DNA of 35,993 nt from a virus. Position numbers and translations under genes: made by a program. Shown here one piece after another: positions 1-8,098 of this stretch; position 1 is the first letter of the stretch; every line of letters starts with the position of its first letter. The stretch is taken from positions 1 to 35,993 of the IMG/VR virus record IMGVR_UViG_3300025940_000017, one strand, 5' to 3'. Below the pieces are notes generated by a model, which did no database searches, was not told where the DNA came from, and saw nothing but the letters and a program-made list of their open reading frames with translations.

Positions 1-2
1 CC

Positions 3-398
3 GGCATCTGCGTGATTGGTGCCCGCACCCGGAAGTTGTACGGCCCCGACCGCTTCGTGTCGAACCGCCGCATGATCATCTACTTGAAGGAGCGTTTGCG
101 GCTCTCGACCCAGTTCGCTGTGTTCGAGAACAACGACCAGCGGCTGTGGTCGGCACTGCGGAACGTCGCGGTGCGAGTCCTCAACCCGATCTGGGACCAG
201 GGTGGCCTGCGAGGGGCGAACGCCTCAGAGGCGTACTACGTGCGGTGTGATGCCACCATCAACACACCCACCGTCATCCAGTCCGGCGAGGTGCGAATGG
301 AGATCGGGGTTGCTCTTCAGTACCCGGCCGAGTTCGTCATCATCCGGATCAGCCAGTTCGAGGCGGGCACCTCATCGGTGTCCGAGATCGTGTCCTGA
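3..398 (+). CDS. Tail sheath protein, C-terminal part (5' end outside window)
   Basis: The reading frame is open to the left edge, so this is the last ~131 residues of a longer protein; the GTG at 12 is only an internal codon. The sequence has the recognisable C-terminal sheath signature: VIGARTR, then a stretch around FVSNRRMIIYLKERL, a FEPND-like FENNDQRLW, then a Cys-containing VRCDAT segment and the closing PAEFVIIRISQ. In contractile phages this domain holds neighbouring sheath subunits together and contacts the tube. It is followed nine bases later by the tube gene, the normal sheath-tube order. The family call is firm; the N-terminal part cannot be judged here. Confidence 0.93.
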   Translation, partial: GICVIGARTRKLYGPDRFVSNRRMIIYLKERLRLSTQFAVFENNDQRLWSALRNVAVRVLNPIWDQGGLRGANASEAYYVRCDATINTPTVIQSGEVRMEIGVALQYPAEFVIIRISQFEAGTSSVSEIVS

Positions 399-407
399 GG
401 AGGGAAC

Positions 408-1013
408 GTGCCGCGTCTTGTCGCATCCGATCCCCTGCGGAACTTCAAGTTCATCGTCCAGATGGACGGGGCCGTTCTGCCTGGAGGTATCAACACCATC
501 GTGATGGGGTTCACCAACGTCACGGGCATCAACATGAACACCGACATGGTCCCGTACCGTGAGGGTGGATACAACACCGCCTTCCACAAGTTGCCGGGCC
601 AGACCGACTTCGCCCCGCTCACCCTGGTGCAGGGCATCTTCGCTGACCGGCCACAGATGTGGAACATGGCCAAGAAGATGTTCTCCGTCCAGATCGGGCA
701 GGGCACCCTCGGTGTCGACGCCGACTTCCGGTTCGAGACCACGATCCGGGTGCTCAGCCACCCGGTGACCCAACTGTCCACCATCCGTGGTGATGCCGAC
801 AACAACCCGACCAATGCACCGGCCGGGGGACAGTTGGTCTCAGCCACGTGGGACGACACTGCTCGCCTGGCGTTCAAGTTCTTCAACTGCTGGGTCGGCT
901 CGGTGTCGTTCAACGACCTCGACGCCGGAGGCAACCAGCCGCTGGTGAGCCAGATGACGCTGCACCATGAGGGCTTCGACGTCCTCTACGGCGCAGCGGC
1001 TGTTGCTGGCTGA
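408..1013 (+). CDS. Tail tube protein (T4 gp19-like)
   Basis: Predicted 201-residue inner tail tube protein of a contractile tail. It starts at GTG 408, preceded by a strong AGGAGGG ribosome binding site at about 397-403. N-terminal DPLRNFKFIVQMDG and the central GFTNVTGINMNTDMVPYREGG followed by HKLPGQTDFAPLTL are typical of the gp19-like tube family found in phages and contractile injection systems; length fits. Six copies normally stack as rings inside the sheath and form the channel for DNA. Position directly after the sheath gene and before an assembly protein and tape measure supports the call. Confidence 0.93.
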   Translation: MPRLVASDPLRNFKFIVQMDGAVLPGGINTIVMGFTNVTGINMNTDMVPYREGGYNTAFHKLPGQTDFAPLTLVQGIFADRPQMWNMAKKMFSVQIGQGTLGVDADFRFETTIRVLSHPVTQLSTIRGDADNNPTNAPAGGQLVSATWDDTARLAFKFFNCWVGSVSFNDLDAGGNQPLVSQMTLHHEGFDVLYGAAAVAG

Positions 1014-1038
1014 TTTGACAACACGAACGGAGCAAGAG

Positions 1039-1860
1039 ATGAGCGACTGGCACAACCCGCCAGCGACTACGACGGCCGACCTGGAGAAGGCGAAGCAGGC
1101 CATCGCTGGGGAGGCTCCGATCATGGAGCCTCCCCCGGCGGGCGACGTGACCCTGTTCAAGGGGCTGTTCCACGAGGGGCGCTTCCAGCGCGATGCCGAG
1201 GTGAAGGAACTGACCGGCGCCGACGAGGAGGCCATCGCCCGGGCCGTGGCTGGCAACCAGGAGATTGGTTCCTACTACAACGCTGTGCTCGTGCAGGGCG
1301 TGGTCCGGATCGGTGGCGTGTACTTCGCCAAGTACACGCCCGAGGAGTGCCGGATCATGCTCGACTCCCTCCTGCTGGGGGACAAGGAGTTGTTGTTCGT
1401 CAACGTCCTGAAGGTGACCTACGGCGACGAGCGGACCATCGTGGTGACCTGCCCCTCGTGCGGCAAGAACAATGATGTCATATACACCCTGTCCGATGAT
1501 GTGAAGATGCGCTCGTTGGATTCGGACGCCGACGAGTACGTCTTCACCCTGCGTGATGGGACCCGGCTCGACTACCGCTTGTTCACTGGCGCAGACCAAG
1601 CGGAGTCCGTTCGGCGGCGCAACATCACGACCGCCGAGCAGAACACCATCCTTCTGAGCCGGGCCATCACGCAGGTGGGTGGACGCCCACTGCCGGACTC
1701 GTTCTCCTTCGCCCGGGACATGGGCGCGTCGGACCGCCGGAGGCTGCTGGAGGAGATCCAGTCGAAGCAGCCCGGCCCGTACTTCGAGGAGGTGAAGTTG
1801 CCCTGTGCGTCTTGCGGAGAGCCCGCTGTCTTCAAGCCGACCTGGGCCGATCTTCTATAG
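1039..1860 (+). CDS. Baseplate/tail assembly protein with two CxxC pairs (T4-baseplate-chaperone-like)
   Basis: A 273-residue protein from ATG 1039; the frame is open further upstream, but this ATG is the first good start after the tube gene and follows a purine-rich AGCAAGAG. The centre (LFKGLFHEGRF, VKELTGADEEAIARA) resembles the conserved opening of T4 gp26/gp28-type baseplate hub assembly proteins, which also occur in contractile injection systems. Two CxxC pairs, C138/C141 and C256/C259, could form a split zinc ribbon. It lies between tube and tape measure, the slot normally filled by tail assembly chaperones. A small ORF in the +1 frame follows immediately, so a frameshifted longer product is possible. 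The exact role is inferred from motif and position. Confidence 0.65.
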   Translation: MSDWHNPPATTTADLEKAKQAIAGEAPIMEPPPAGDVTLFKGLFHEGRFQRDAEVKELTGADEEAIARAVAGNQEIGSYYNAVLVQGVVRIGGVYFAKYTPEECRIMLDSLLLGDKELLFVNVLKVTYGDERTIVVTCPSCGKNNDVIYTLSDDVKMRSLDSDADEYVFTLRDGTRLDYRLFTGADQAESVRRRNITTAEQNTILLSRAITQVGGRPLPDSFSFARDMGASDRRRLLEEIQSKQPGPYFEEVKLPCASCGEPAVFKPTWADLL

Positions 1861-1867
1861 GCCCAAC

Positions 1868-2017
1868 GTGGGCCTGCTGTACATCCACTTCGACTTCATC
1901 TCCCGGCACTACCCCGGGTGGAACCTGACGGAGATCAAGGGCATGACCGAGCGAGAGCGCCGCCACTGGGTTGACAGCATCAAGTGGCGCAACGAGAGGC
2001 AGATGCTGAATGCCTGA
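1868..2017 (+). CDS. Small DUF6760-like protein, or frameshift extension of the upstream gene
   Basis: A 49-residue ORF read from GTG 1868. The same frame stays open back to at least 1805, overlapping the end of the previous gene. The Trp/Arg-rich sequence (HFDFISRHYPGWNL, then MTERERRHWVDSI) recalls the short DUF6760 proteins found beside baseplate assembly genes in contractile systems. There is only a weak ribosome site (AGG at 1859-1861). The ORF sits in the +1 frame relative to its upstream neighbour, just where many phages express a tail assembly chaperone extension by programmed frameshifting. Its TGA overlaps the ATG of the tape measure. Whether it is made alone or as a fusion cannot be decided from sequence. 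Confidence 0.55.
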   Translation: MGLLYIHFDFISRHYPGWNLTEIKGMTERERRHWVDSIKWRNERQMLNA

Positions 2018-4565
2018 CGAGCCGAACTTCAACGCTGTCTTCTCAGCGCAGCCTTCTCGCGGTCGCATCGCCACGGCGTTGTTCGGTCGGGCTCGGCCGA
2101 TGACTGGCACGGTGTCGGCCTCGATGAAGATCGAGGTGCCCGGTCTGAAGGAGTTCCGCTCCGAGTTGCAGGGCATCCGAGCGCTGCTCCAGGGCATGCG
2201 CACCGACATGGAGCGACTGGGCTACCAGGCCGGTGGCTTCGGTCGTCAGATGCAGAGTGCCGCCACCACCATGCGCTCAGGTGGGGCACAAGGAGCCATC
2301 GGCGGTGGTGGCGGAAGCATGATGGCATATTCACAGCCAAACCCTGGTGGGTCGCCGGGTGGTGGCTGGGGCATGGCCAACCGGGTCATGGCAGGCATGC
2401 CAGGCGGCTTCGGTCCGGGCTGGAACTTCGGAACTTCGATGGCACGGATGGCTGGGCTCGGCGGTGTGGCGATGGGAGGTGTTGCTGCCGGTGCAGCGCT
2501 CATCGGTGGAGCCGCTGTCTTCGGAGCAGATCGGTTCACGGAGACACGGGACATCGGGTTGCAGATCAACCAGACGGCGGGGCGTTTGGCACTGGCCAAC
2601 AGGCAACAGATTACTGGTGTCTATGGAACCATGGCGGGCAATCCCATCCTGGGAACGCCGCAGGAGCGGTATGGTGCTGTCAATACACTGATGAACGTCG
2701 GTTTGGGAGCGGGTCAGCAAGGAGCAATCGCTTCTCAGGACATCAAGAATCTCCAAGTCTTGCTTCCATCAACACCGGCTGATCAGATCGCTCAGGCATA
2801 TGCTGGGTACTTCGGCAACGTCCAAGGACGGAAGTTCGCCCAGATGACGATGGGCTTCACGCCATACACGCGGGGCGGCGTGCAGAAGCCCATCTTCCAG
2901 CAGTTCAATGAAGTCCTGCGGATGATGGAGAAGGGCGCTGGCAAGAAGTTCAGCGTCGAGGATCTGAACCTCCAGCAGCAGCCGGGCTCGCAGTTGACGT
3001 CACAACTAGCCAACATCGGCTGGGGACCTGAGTTGACGACATCATTCTTCGAGTACGCCCGAGGCAAGGCCGCTTGGGACGCCAAGGGGCAGGGAGGTGC
3101 TTTCGAGGCCACCGAGAAGCAGATGGAAACCCTCCGTGGCCCGTCACAGGCGCTGGAGCGAGCAACATCGGTGACAGCGGAAGCACAGATGAACGAGAAG
3201 TTGATCAGCACCATCGATGATGCCTTCCGGCAGCAGGAAGATCTCAACAAGGCGCTCACCAAGGCCATCGAGCACTTCGATCGGACGATGGAGGACGTCA
3301 TCCGTGCAGCCGGGAACCTGCCTGCGGGTGGTGAGAAGGCAGCAGCAACGATCGGTGCGGTTGGTGTAACCGTCAACAAAGGTCTCTATGGGATGTACAC
3401 AGGCACGGATGTCCTGGGGATCGAGAAGACCGAGGAAGAGCATGCACCCGGATGGTTCAAGAACCGGCCCTGGTGGCTCGGCGGGGACAAGAGCAAGGCG
3501 CCCGACTGGGCCAAGTGGCTCACAGGTGACCCTGGTGGTTCCACATCACATCTCACACCGGATCTCCGCAGCCGTGTGGATGCCCTGCTCGGTGCCAATC
3601 CTGGGCTGCGCATCAACTCGGCCTACCGCTCGACGGTTGACCAGGCCAAGTTGTATGCAACAGGGAACCCCAACGCTGCTCGTCCAGGGAAGTCCAAGCA
3701 CGCCCACGGACGAGCGGTGGACATCGGTGGAAGTGATCAGGCCATGGCGTGGATGCAGCAGCATGCAGCCAAGTTCGGGTTGGAGACGGCCTCCCGCTTC
3801 GGTGAGCCGTGGCACATCCAGTTGGCGGGCTCGACCTTCGTCGGTGACGCCCAGGCCGACCGTGAGCGCGAGACCTTCCTGCGCAACGTCTCCTTGCAGT
3901 GGATCATGACGGCGAAGGCGTCGGGCTCGGGCACCGCCACGGGTGCTGGGGGCACTGGCGCCTCCTCAGTGACCCCCAGTGGTGAGACTGGAGCACTGAC
4001 CGTTGAGCAGATGCTTCAGTACGCCTACAACGCCGGGTTCCGTGGTGATGATCTGATCACGGCTGTTTCCATCGCCAACCGGGAGTCGAGTTGGAACACC
4101 GGGGCCAAGAACATGGACGTTGGTACTGGTGACAACTCGTACGGGCTGTGGCAGATCAACATGTTGGGCTCGATGGGTGAGAAGCGGTTGCAGCAGTTCG
4201 GGATTTCCTCGGCTCGGGATCTGCTTGATCCTGCTGTCAACGCAGCGGCGGCGTTCTCGTTGTATCAACAGTCGGGCAACCAGTTCACCCCGTGGGGTGG
4301 CTACAAGGGGATGGCCAACACCTACAACGTCAACCCCGGGGTGTTCGACCAGGCTCGCTCGGCAGCGAAGGCGCTGGGCTACATCGGTGACGTCGGTGTC
4401 GGAGGCATCGTCGGTGGTGCCGGAATCACGTTCCACAACAACTTCCAGATCAATGTCGGAGGTGGCGGTGGCGGTACATCTGCGCCAGGGCTGGAGGACA
4501 GCCTGAAGCGAGCGGCGATGAAGATGGAAGCACAGGTCCGCCGGGCCGTGTCGAGGAGATCCTGA
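2010..4565 (+). CDS. Tape measure protein with M15 peptidase and lysozyme-like domains
   Basis: An 851-residue protein starting at ATG 2010, overlapping the preceding stop. The N-terminal third has a Gly/Met-rich region and a hydrophobic stretch near residues 145-175, as in tape measure proteins. Residues ~510-610 form an M15/VanY-type peptidase: S562-K-H564-A-H-G-R-A-V-D571 matches the SxHxxGxAxD zinc motif, with E599-P-W-H602 as the second part. Residues ~665-800 form a lysozyme-like transglycosylase domain: ANRE692SSWN with the catalytic Glu, then SYGLWQIN. The protein probably sets tail length and opens peptidoglycan during DNA entry. The C-terminus is Gly-rich and then basic. It is followed by adaptor and hub genes with no gap. 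Codons in the first half are less GC-rich than in neighbours. Confidence 0.88.
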   Translation: MPDEPNFNAVFSAQPSRGRIATALFGRARPMTGTVSASMKIEVPGLKEFRSELQGIRALLQGMRTDMERLGYQAGGFGRQMQSAATTMRSGGAQGAIGGGGGSMMAYSQPNPGGSPGGGWGMANRVMAGMPGGFGPGWNFGTSMARMAGLGGVAMGGVAAGAALIGGAAVFGADRFTETRDIGLQINQTAGRLALANRQQITGVYGTMAGNPILGTPQERYGAVNTLMNVGLGAGQQGAIASQDIKNLQVLLPSTPADQIAQAYAGYFGNVQGRKFAQMTMGFTPYTRGGVQKPIFQQFNEVLRMMEKGAGKKFSVEDLNLQQQPGSQLTSQLANIGWGPELTTSFFEYARGKAAWDAKGQGGAFEATEKQMETLRGPSQALERATSVTAEAQMNEKLISTIDDAFRQQEDLNKALTKAIEHFDRTMEDVIRAAGNLPAGGEKAAATIGAVGVTVNKGLYGMYTGTDVLGIEKTEEEHAPGWFKNRPWWLGGDKSKAPDWAKWLTGDPGGSTSHLTPDLRSRVDALLGANPGLRINSAYRSTVDQAKLYATGNPNAARPGKSKHAHGRAVDIGGSDQAMAWMQQHAAKFGLETASRFGEPWHIQLAGSTFVGDAQADRERETFLRNVSLQWIMTAKASGSGTATGAGGTGASSVTPSGETGALTVEQMLQYAYNAGFRGDDLITAVSIANRESSWNTGAKNMDVGTGDNSYGLWQINMLGSMGEKRLQQFGISSARDLLDPAVNAAAAFSLYQQSGNQFTPWGGYKGMANTYNVNPGVFDQARSAAKALGYIGDVGVGGIVGGAGITFHNNFQINVGGGGGGTSAPGLEDSLKRAAMKMEAQVRRAVSRRS

Positions 4566-6313
4566 TGGGCAGCGAGTTCACGCACGGCATCCGCATCCCG
4601 CCCTTCCAGGACTACGGGACGTTCATGGGGAAGTACCCCTATGACGTCATGCCGATGGGTCCCAAGGATGCCTGGGTGCCTGGTGCTACCAACGCCGGGC
4701 GTTTCGCGGAGATCCCGCTGGACCGTTATCTCTACGAGCGATTGGACTGGTCGCAGTTCCTTGCTGATGTCAACAAGTTGGGCCTTGGGTACGGGCCGTA
4801 CCAGTTGTCCAACCCACCGTTCCTCGGCGCTGGACAGATGCTCGGCTCCTCGGAGGGGCCAGCATGGTTGTATGCCGAGCCTGATGCGAGTCCCAACAAC
4901 GTCTATGGACCAGGGCACAAGGCTGGGCTGAACCGGGTCCTGCGTGGTTACATCCGGCGACGTGATACCGCCAACAACCCGGGTGACCCTCGGATGTACG
5001 CCCGGCTCTACTTCATGTTCAACCCTGATCAGATCCAGCGGACCTACATCTCGCAGTTGGACGTGCCCAACGCCGACTTCGTAGATCGCGGGGACTCGGC
5101 AGGGAATCTCAACTACTTCGCCATGTCCTCGGTGGAGTTCTCGTTGTTCTTCGACCGCCAGGTCGAGGTGGCCAAGGACGCCACGCACCCGGGCGTGCTG
5201 GTGGACCTTCAGGTGTTTGATGTGTTGACACGGGAGAAGGGCGCTCCCGGCATGAAGTTTCTGAAGAGGGGGGCCGAAGGACTGGAGTGGGACGACACCT
5301 ACCTGAACATCGACGGGAACACGGGTGCTTCCACCGACACGATCGTGCTGAACATGGACTACCACGTGGCCATCGTGTTCAGCCCCAACCTGCACTTCGA
5401 GGGTGTGATCCGCGGTGCCACGGTGGTCTTCGAGAAGTTCTCCACTCGCATGATTCCCACCCGGATGACGCTCTCGATCAGTCTCACGTTGATGGCGGTG
5501 ACAACGGCTGCCACTCAGAACAACACCAATCCTGGTGGTGGTAGCAGTGGTTTGGGCCTCGGTAGTGGGGGTATCCCTTCCGACACCGACGGAAACATGG
5601 TGGCCGACCCCAATGCTGCTGAGTACAACAGGATCGGACGCTCGACGGCAGCCCAGTTCGGGCGAGACCTTGCTGCGGCACAGGTGGTCTCCTACAACTC
5701 CTCGTTGCGTCTCAACTGGAACGGCAGCCCCGCGTATGCCGACTGCTCGTCGTTCATCTTCTTCTGCTACACGAGACCGCAGCCGAAAGTCCTGACCGGG
5801 ACCACACTCAGGCCGGTGCAGTGGCCCGTCTCGCTCTTCGGCGCTGTGCAAGCACCGGACACTCTGACGTTGACCAAGCACATCTTCGACATGCACATGC
5901 TCCGCTTCCAGGGTGCTGGGCTGGGAGGATCGTGGCCTACGTGGCGCGTGCTCGGTGGAGCGCCGTGGAAGAAGAGTGTTTCCACCATCAAGGAAGATCC
6001 GAGTGCCTTTGAGCGGGCCTGGCTGCAAGTTGCTGCCGGTGACATCATCTGCCGCTCACCGAGTGGTCCCAACGGGCACATCATCATGACAGCCGGGAAC
6101 CCTGTCGGTGATTCGATCCCGATCGTGCACTGCACATCGGGGAACAACGGCACATCAGGTGGTCGAGGGATCCAGGTGACCACCATGACCAAGGACCACA
6201 TCAGGAACGGCTACGAGTACATGGCTCGTCCGCAGCCGAAGGATGAGACGACCAAGGTTGCCGCGAGCGGTCCCACAGGTACCCGAGGCACGGGGGACTG
6301 GTGGGCATCATGA
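4565..6313 (+). CDS. Tail tube adaptor / baseplate protein fused to NlpC/P60-like peptidase
   Basis: A 582-residue protein whose ATG shares a base with the tape measure stop. Residues ~130-320 resemble the tube-initiator/LysM-adaptor family of contractile systems (LYFMFNPDQIQRTYISQ, then long beta-rich segments such as VEFSLFFDRQVEV). A Gly/Ser-rich linker near 330-350 leads to a C-terminal cysteine-peptidase-like domain: YADC394SSF with the candidate nucleophile and GH505IIM with the candidate His, as in NlpC/P60 or CHAP endopeptidases. It would join tube to hub and carry a second wall-cutting enzyme. The next gene encodes a LysM protein, matching the usual adaptor-LysM pairing. The adaptor assignment is moderate; the Cys/His peptidase fold is likely. 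Confidence 0.72.
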   Translation: MGSEFTHGIRIPPFQDYGTFMGKYPYDVMPMGPKDAWVPGATNAGRFAEIPLDRYLYERLDWSQFLADVNKLGLGYGPYQLSNPPFLGAGQMLGSSEGPAWLYAEPDASPNNVYGPGHKAGLNRVLRGYIRRRDTANNPGDPRMYARLYFMFNPDQIQRTYISQLDVPNADFVDRGDSAGNLNYFAMSSVEFSLFFDRQVEVAKDATHPGVLVDLQVFDVLTREKGAPGMKFLKRGAEGLEWDDTYLNIDGNTGASTDTIVLNMDYHVAIVFSPNLHFEGVIRGATVVFEKFSTRMIPTRMTLSISLTLMAVTTAATQNNTNPGGGSSGLGLGSGGIPSDTDGNMVADPNAAEYNRIGRSTAAQFGRDLAAAQVVSYNSSLRLNWNGSPAYADCSSFIFFCYTRPQPKVLTGTTLRPVQWPVSLFGAVQAPDTLTLTKHIFDMHMLRFQGAGLGGSWPTWRVLGGAPWKKSVSTIKEDPSAFERAWLQVAAGDIICRSPSGPNGHIIMTAGNPVGDSIPIVHCTSGNNGTSGGRGIQVTTMTKDHIRNGYEYMARPQPKDETTKVAASGPTGTRGTGDWWAS

Positions 6314-6579
6314 TCCGAGATGGTTCCCGCTACACCGATGCCGAGTTCATTTGGGCACCTGCCCGGGACACCACCAAGTTCGCTGCTTACCTCAACACGA
6401 TCACGGTGTTGACGGCACCATACTTCGTGCACATCGTCCGGGAGGGTGACACGCTGCACACCCTCGCCTCGCTGTACTACCGTGACACCGACAAGTGGTG
6501 GCTGTTGGCAGATGCCAACCCGCAGATCTTCTCGCCGCTGCACATCAGGCCGGGCGATCCGGTGCGGGTGCCGCAATGA
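6310..6579 (+). CDS. LysM-domain baseplate protein
   Basis: An 89-residue protein starting at ATG 6310 in an ATGA overlap with the previous stop; a GTG at 6301 is an alternative. The C-terminal half (FVHIVREGDTLHTLASLYY, DKWWLLADANP, HIRPGDPVRVP) is a clear LysM module. Small LysM proteins (gp53/gpX-like) sit between tube and hub in contractile tails and may contact peptidoglycan or stabilise the hub. The next gene starts in a second ATGA overlap, so translation is coupled through this part of the operon. Confidence 0.85.
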   Translation: MIRDGSRYTDAEFIWAPARDTTKFAAYLNTITVLTAPYFVHIVREGDTLHTLASLYYRDTDKWWLLADANPQIFSPLHIRPGDPVRVPQ

Positions 6580-7706
6580 CGGTCAGCAAGGTCCCCGAGA
6601 CCACCACCGTGCGGATGGCGCAGCACCTGGAGATCAACGGGCTGCTGTACACCGGCTTCATGGATTCTGTTGGCATCGACATGGCCGAGAACCAGCACGA
6701 CAAGGCGATGATCACCGTGCGGCTCCACAAGTCCATGGACTACCGCACCGGCCCTGGCTCCCGGGTTCGCTTCGAGTACGGCCGCAAGCCGTCCAAGGTC
6801 TTCTTCGGCTACATCACTGATGTGTCACCAGCGGTCAACATGCGCCAGGGTCTGTACCAGCAGACCATCTCGGCGCTCGGCACTTCCACGGTGCTGAAGA
6901 GCGGCAGGCCGCGGTTCTTCGATGATGTCAGCGTGCCCGAGGTGGTGCGACAGGTGGCACTCGACAACCGGCTCGGCTTCAACGACGAGACCGATCAGAC
7001 CCGTAGTTCCTACCGCTGGCCAGCGCTGGCCCAGACCGAGGAGTCGGACTGGGAGTTCATCTGCTACCTGGCCAACATGGTTGGTGCCGTCATCATCGCC
7101 CAGGACGGTGTGGTGCGGCTCGTCACACCGGAGTATGCCCAGGACAAGTACATCCCGGTGACCGAGTTCCGCAGCAAGTCCCAGTACGACGACGAGATCC
7201 TGTACGAGTTCAAGCCGCTCAACTTCTCGCCGGACCTGCCGGAGTCGCACGAGCCGGTGGTGGGTCTGCTGTCGGGCAAGGATGTGCTCGTGCGCCAGAC
7301 TCCCTCGACGCCGTCCGGGCTCGGCACTCGCTTCGCCACCGGGCGGGCCTTCTCCTCGATGGAGGAGGCAGCGCTGCTCCAGAAGACATCGCTCAACGAT
7401 CCTCGCTGGGTGGCCGAGGCCGTCGCTGAGGTCGGAGGGCTGCGGTCGCTCGTCCCTGGTGTCACAGCATCGTTCCGGACATCGCAGAAGGTGTTCTCCC
7501 AGAGCCCCTTCGACGGCCCGTGGTACGTGGCGCAGGTGACGCATGAGATCACGATGACGTCATATCGGAGTCACCTCCTGCTGCGCCGCTACCCCTACCA
7601 TCTACTGTCAGCGGTTCGAGCACCGAACTGGTGGTACGGCAAGAAGGGAGCGCCCACGGTGCAAGCCAGTCATGACAACAAGTGGGTCTCCACCTGGAGG
7701 GTGTGA
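6576..7706 (+). CDS. Baseplate hub protein (P2 gpD / T4 gp27-like)
   Basis: A 376-residue protein chosen from ATG 6576, which overlaps the LysM stop as ATGA; the open frame extends upstream but only through coding sequence of another frame. The sequence has features of the phage late control protein D / VgrG hub family: a paired beta-barrel region (MITVRLHKSMDY, GSRVRFEYG, VFFGYITDVSP), the VPEVVRQVALDNRLGF segment, and SDWEFICYLANMVGAVI, which matches the family motif for the second barrel. The hub trimer links tube to the central spike. No spike/OB-fold gene follows directly; a candidate lies at 34099. Confidence 0.85.
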   Translation: MTVSKVPETTTVRMAQHLEINGLLYTGFMDSVGIDMAENQHDKAMITVRLHKSMDYRTGPGSRVRFEYGRKPSKVFFGYITDVSPAVNMRQGLYQQTISALGTSTVLKSGRPRFFDDVSVPEVVRQVALDNRLGFNDETDQTRSSYRWPALAQTEESDWEFICYLANMVGAVIIAQDGVVRLVTPEYAQDKYIPVTEFRSKSQYDDEILYEFKPLNFSPDLPESHEPVVGLLSGKDVLVRQTPSTPSGLGTRFATGRAFSSMEEAALLQKTSLNDPRWVAEAVAEVGGLRSLVPGVTASFRTSQKVFSQSPFDGPWYVAQVTHEITMTSYRSHLLLRRYPYHLLSAVRAPNWWYGKKGAPTVQASHDNKWVSTWRV

Positions 7707-8098
7707 TGCGCGTCCTGTCCTTCCCCTTCCACATCACGCTGTCGGGCACCGTCGCCACGACCACGGACTACTCGCAGGTGGTCCGGGGCCAGGCGATCGA
7801 CGTGCTGATGACGAACTTCCTGGAGCGTGCTCAGCGAGCCCGGTATGGTTCCGACATCAGTAGGACGGTCTTCGACCCACGGGACTCGGTGTCCCAGTCC
7901 GACCTTGCCCAGCAGGTGGCCGACCGGGTGAAGGACTGCGCTCCACGGGTGCTTGTCTCCAGCATCAAGATCTCTCCGGACCCCGATCGCAACAGTTATC
8001 TCATCATCGACGTGCTGTACCGAGCGAACCCGGCTGATGACGCCCAGCGTCTCCGCATCCCCGTCCAGTCCACCCTCTCCCAGGAGTCGCAGGTCTGA
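7706..8098 (+). CDS. Baseplate wedge protein, gp25/GPW family
   Basis: A 130-residue protein from ATG 7706, overlapping the hub stop by one base (TGATG). The N-terminal FPFHITLSGTVATT, the VLMTNFLERAQRARYGSD segment and following FDPRD fit the T4 gp25/P2 gpW family in both order and length. In T4 this protein anchors the inner baseplate wedge to the hub and starts the sheath. It lies directly before the baseplate J gene, its conserved partner. Confidence 0.88.
   Translation: MRVLSFPFHITLSGTVATTTDYSQVVRGQAIDVLMTNFLERAQRARYGSDISRTVFDPRDSVSQSDLAQQVADRVKDCAPRVLVSSIKISPDPDRNSYLIIDVLYRANPADDAQRLRIPVQSTLSQESQV

Noticed and set aside
4379-6028. Long minus-strand open frame (549 codons) opposite the tape measure and adaptor
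   Set aside because: It is antisense to clear virion domains with catalytic motifs, has His/Val/Arg-rich composition typical of the complement of GC-rich genes, and no ribosome site or domain.
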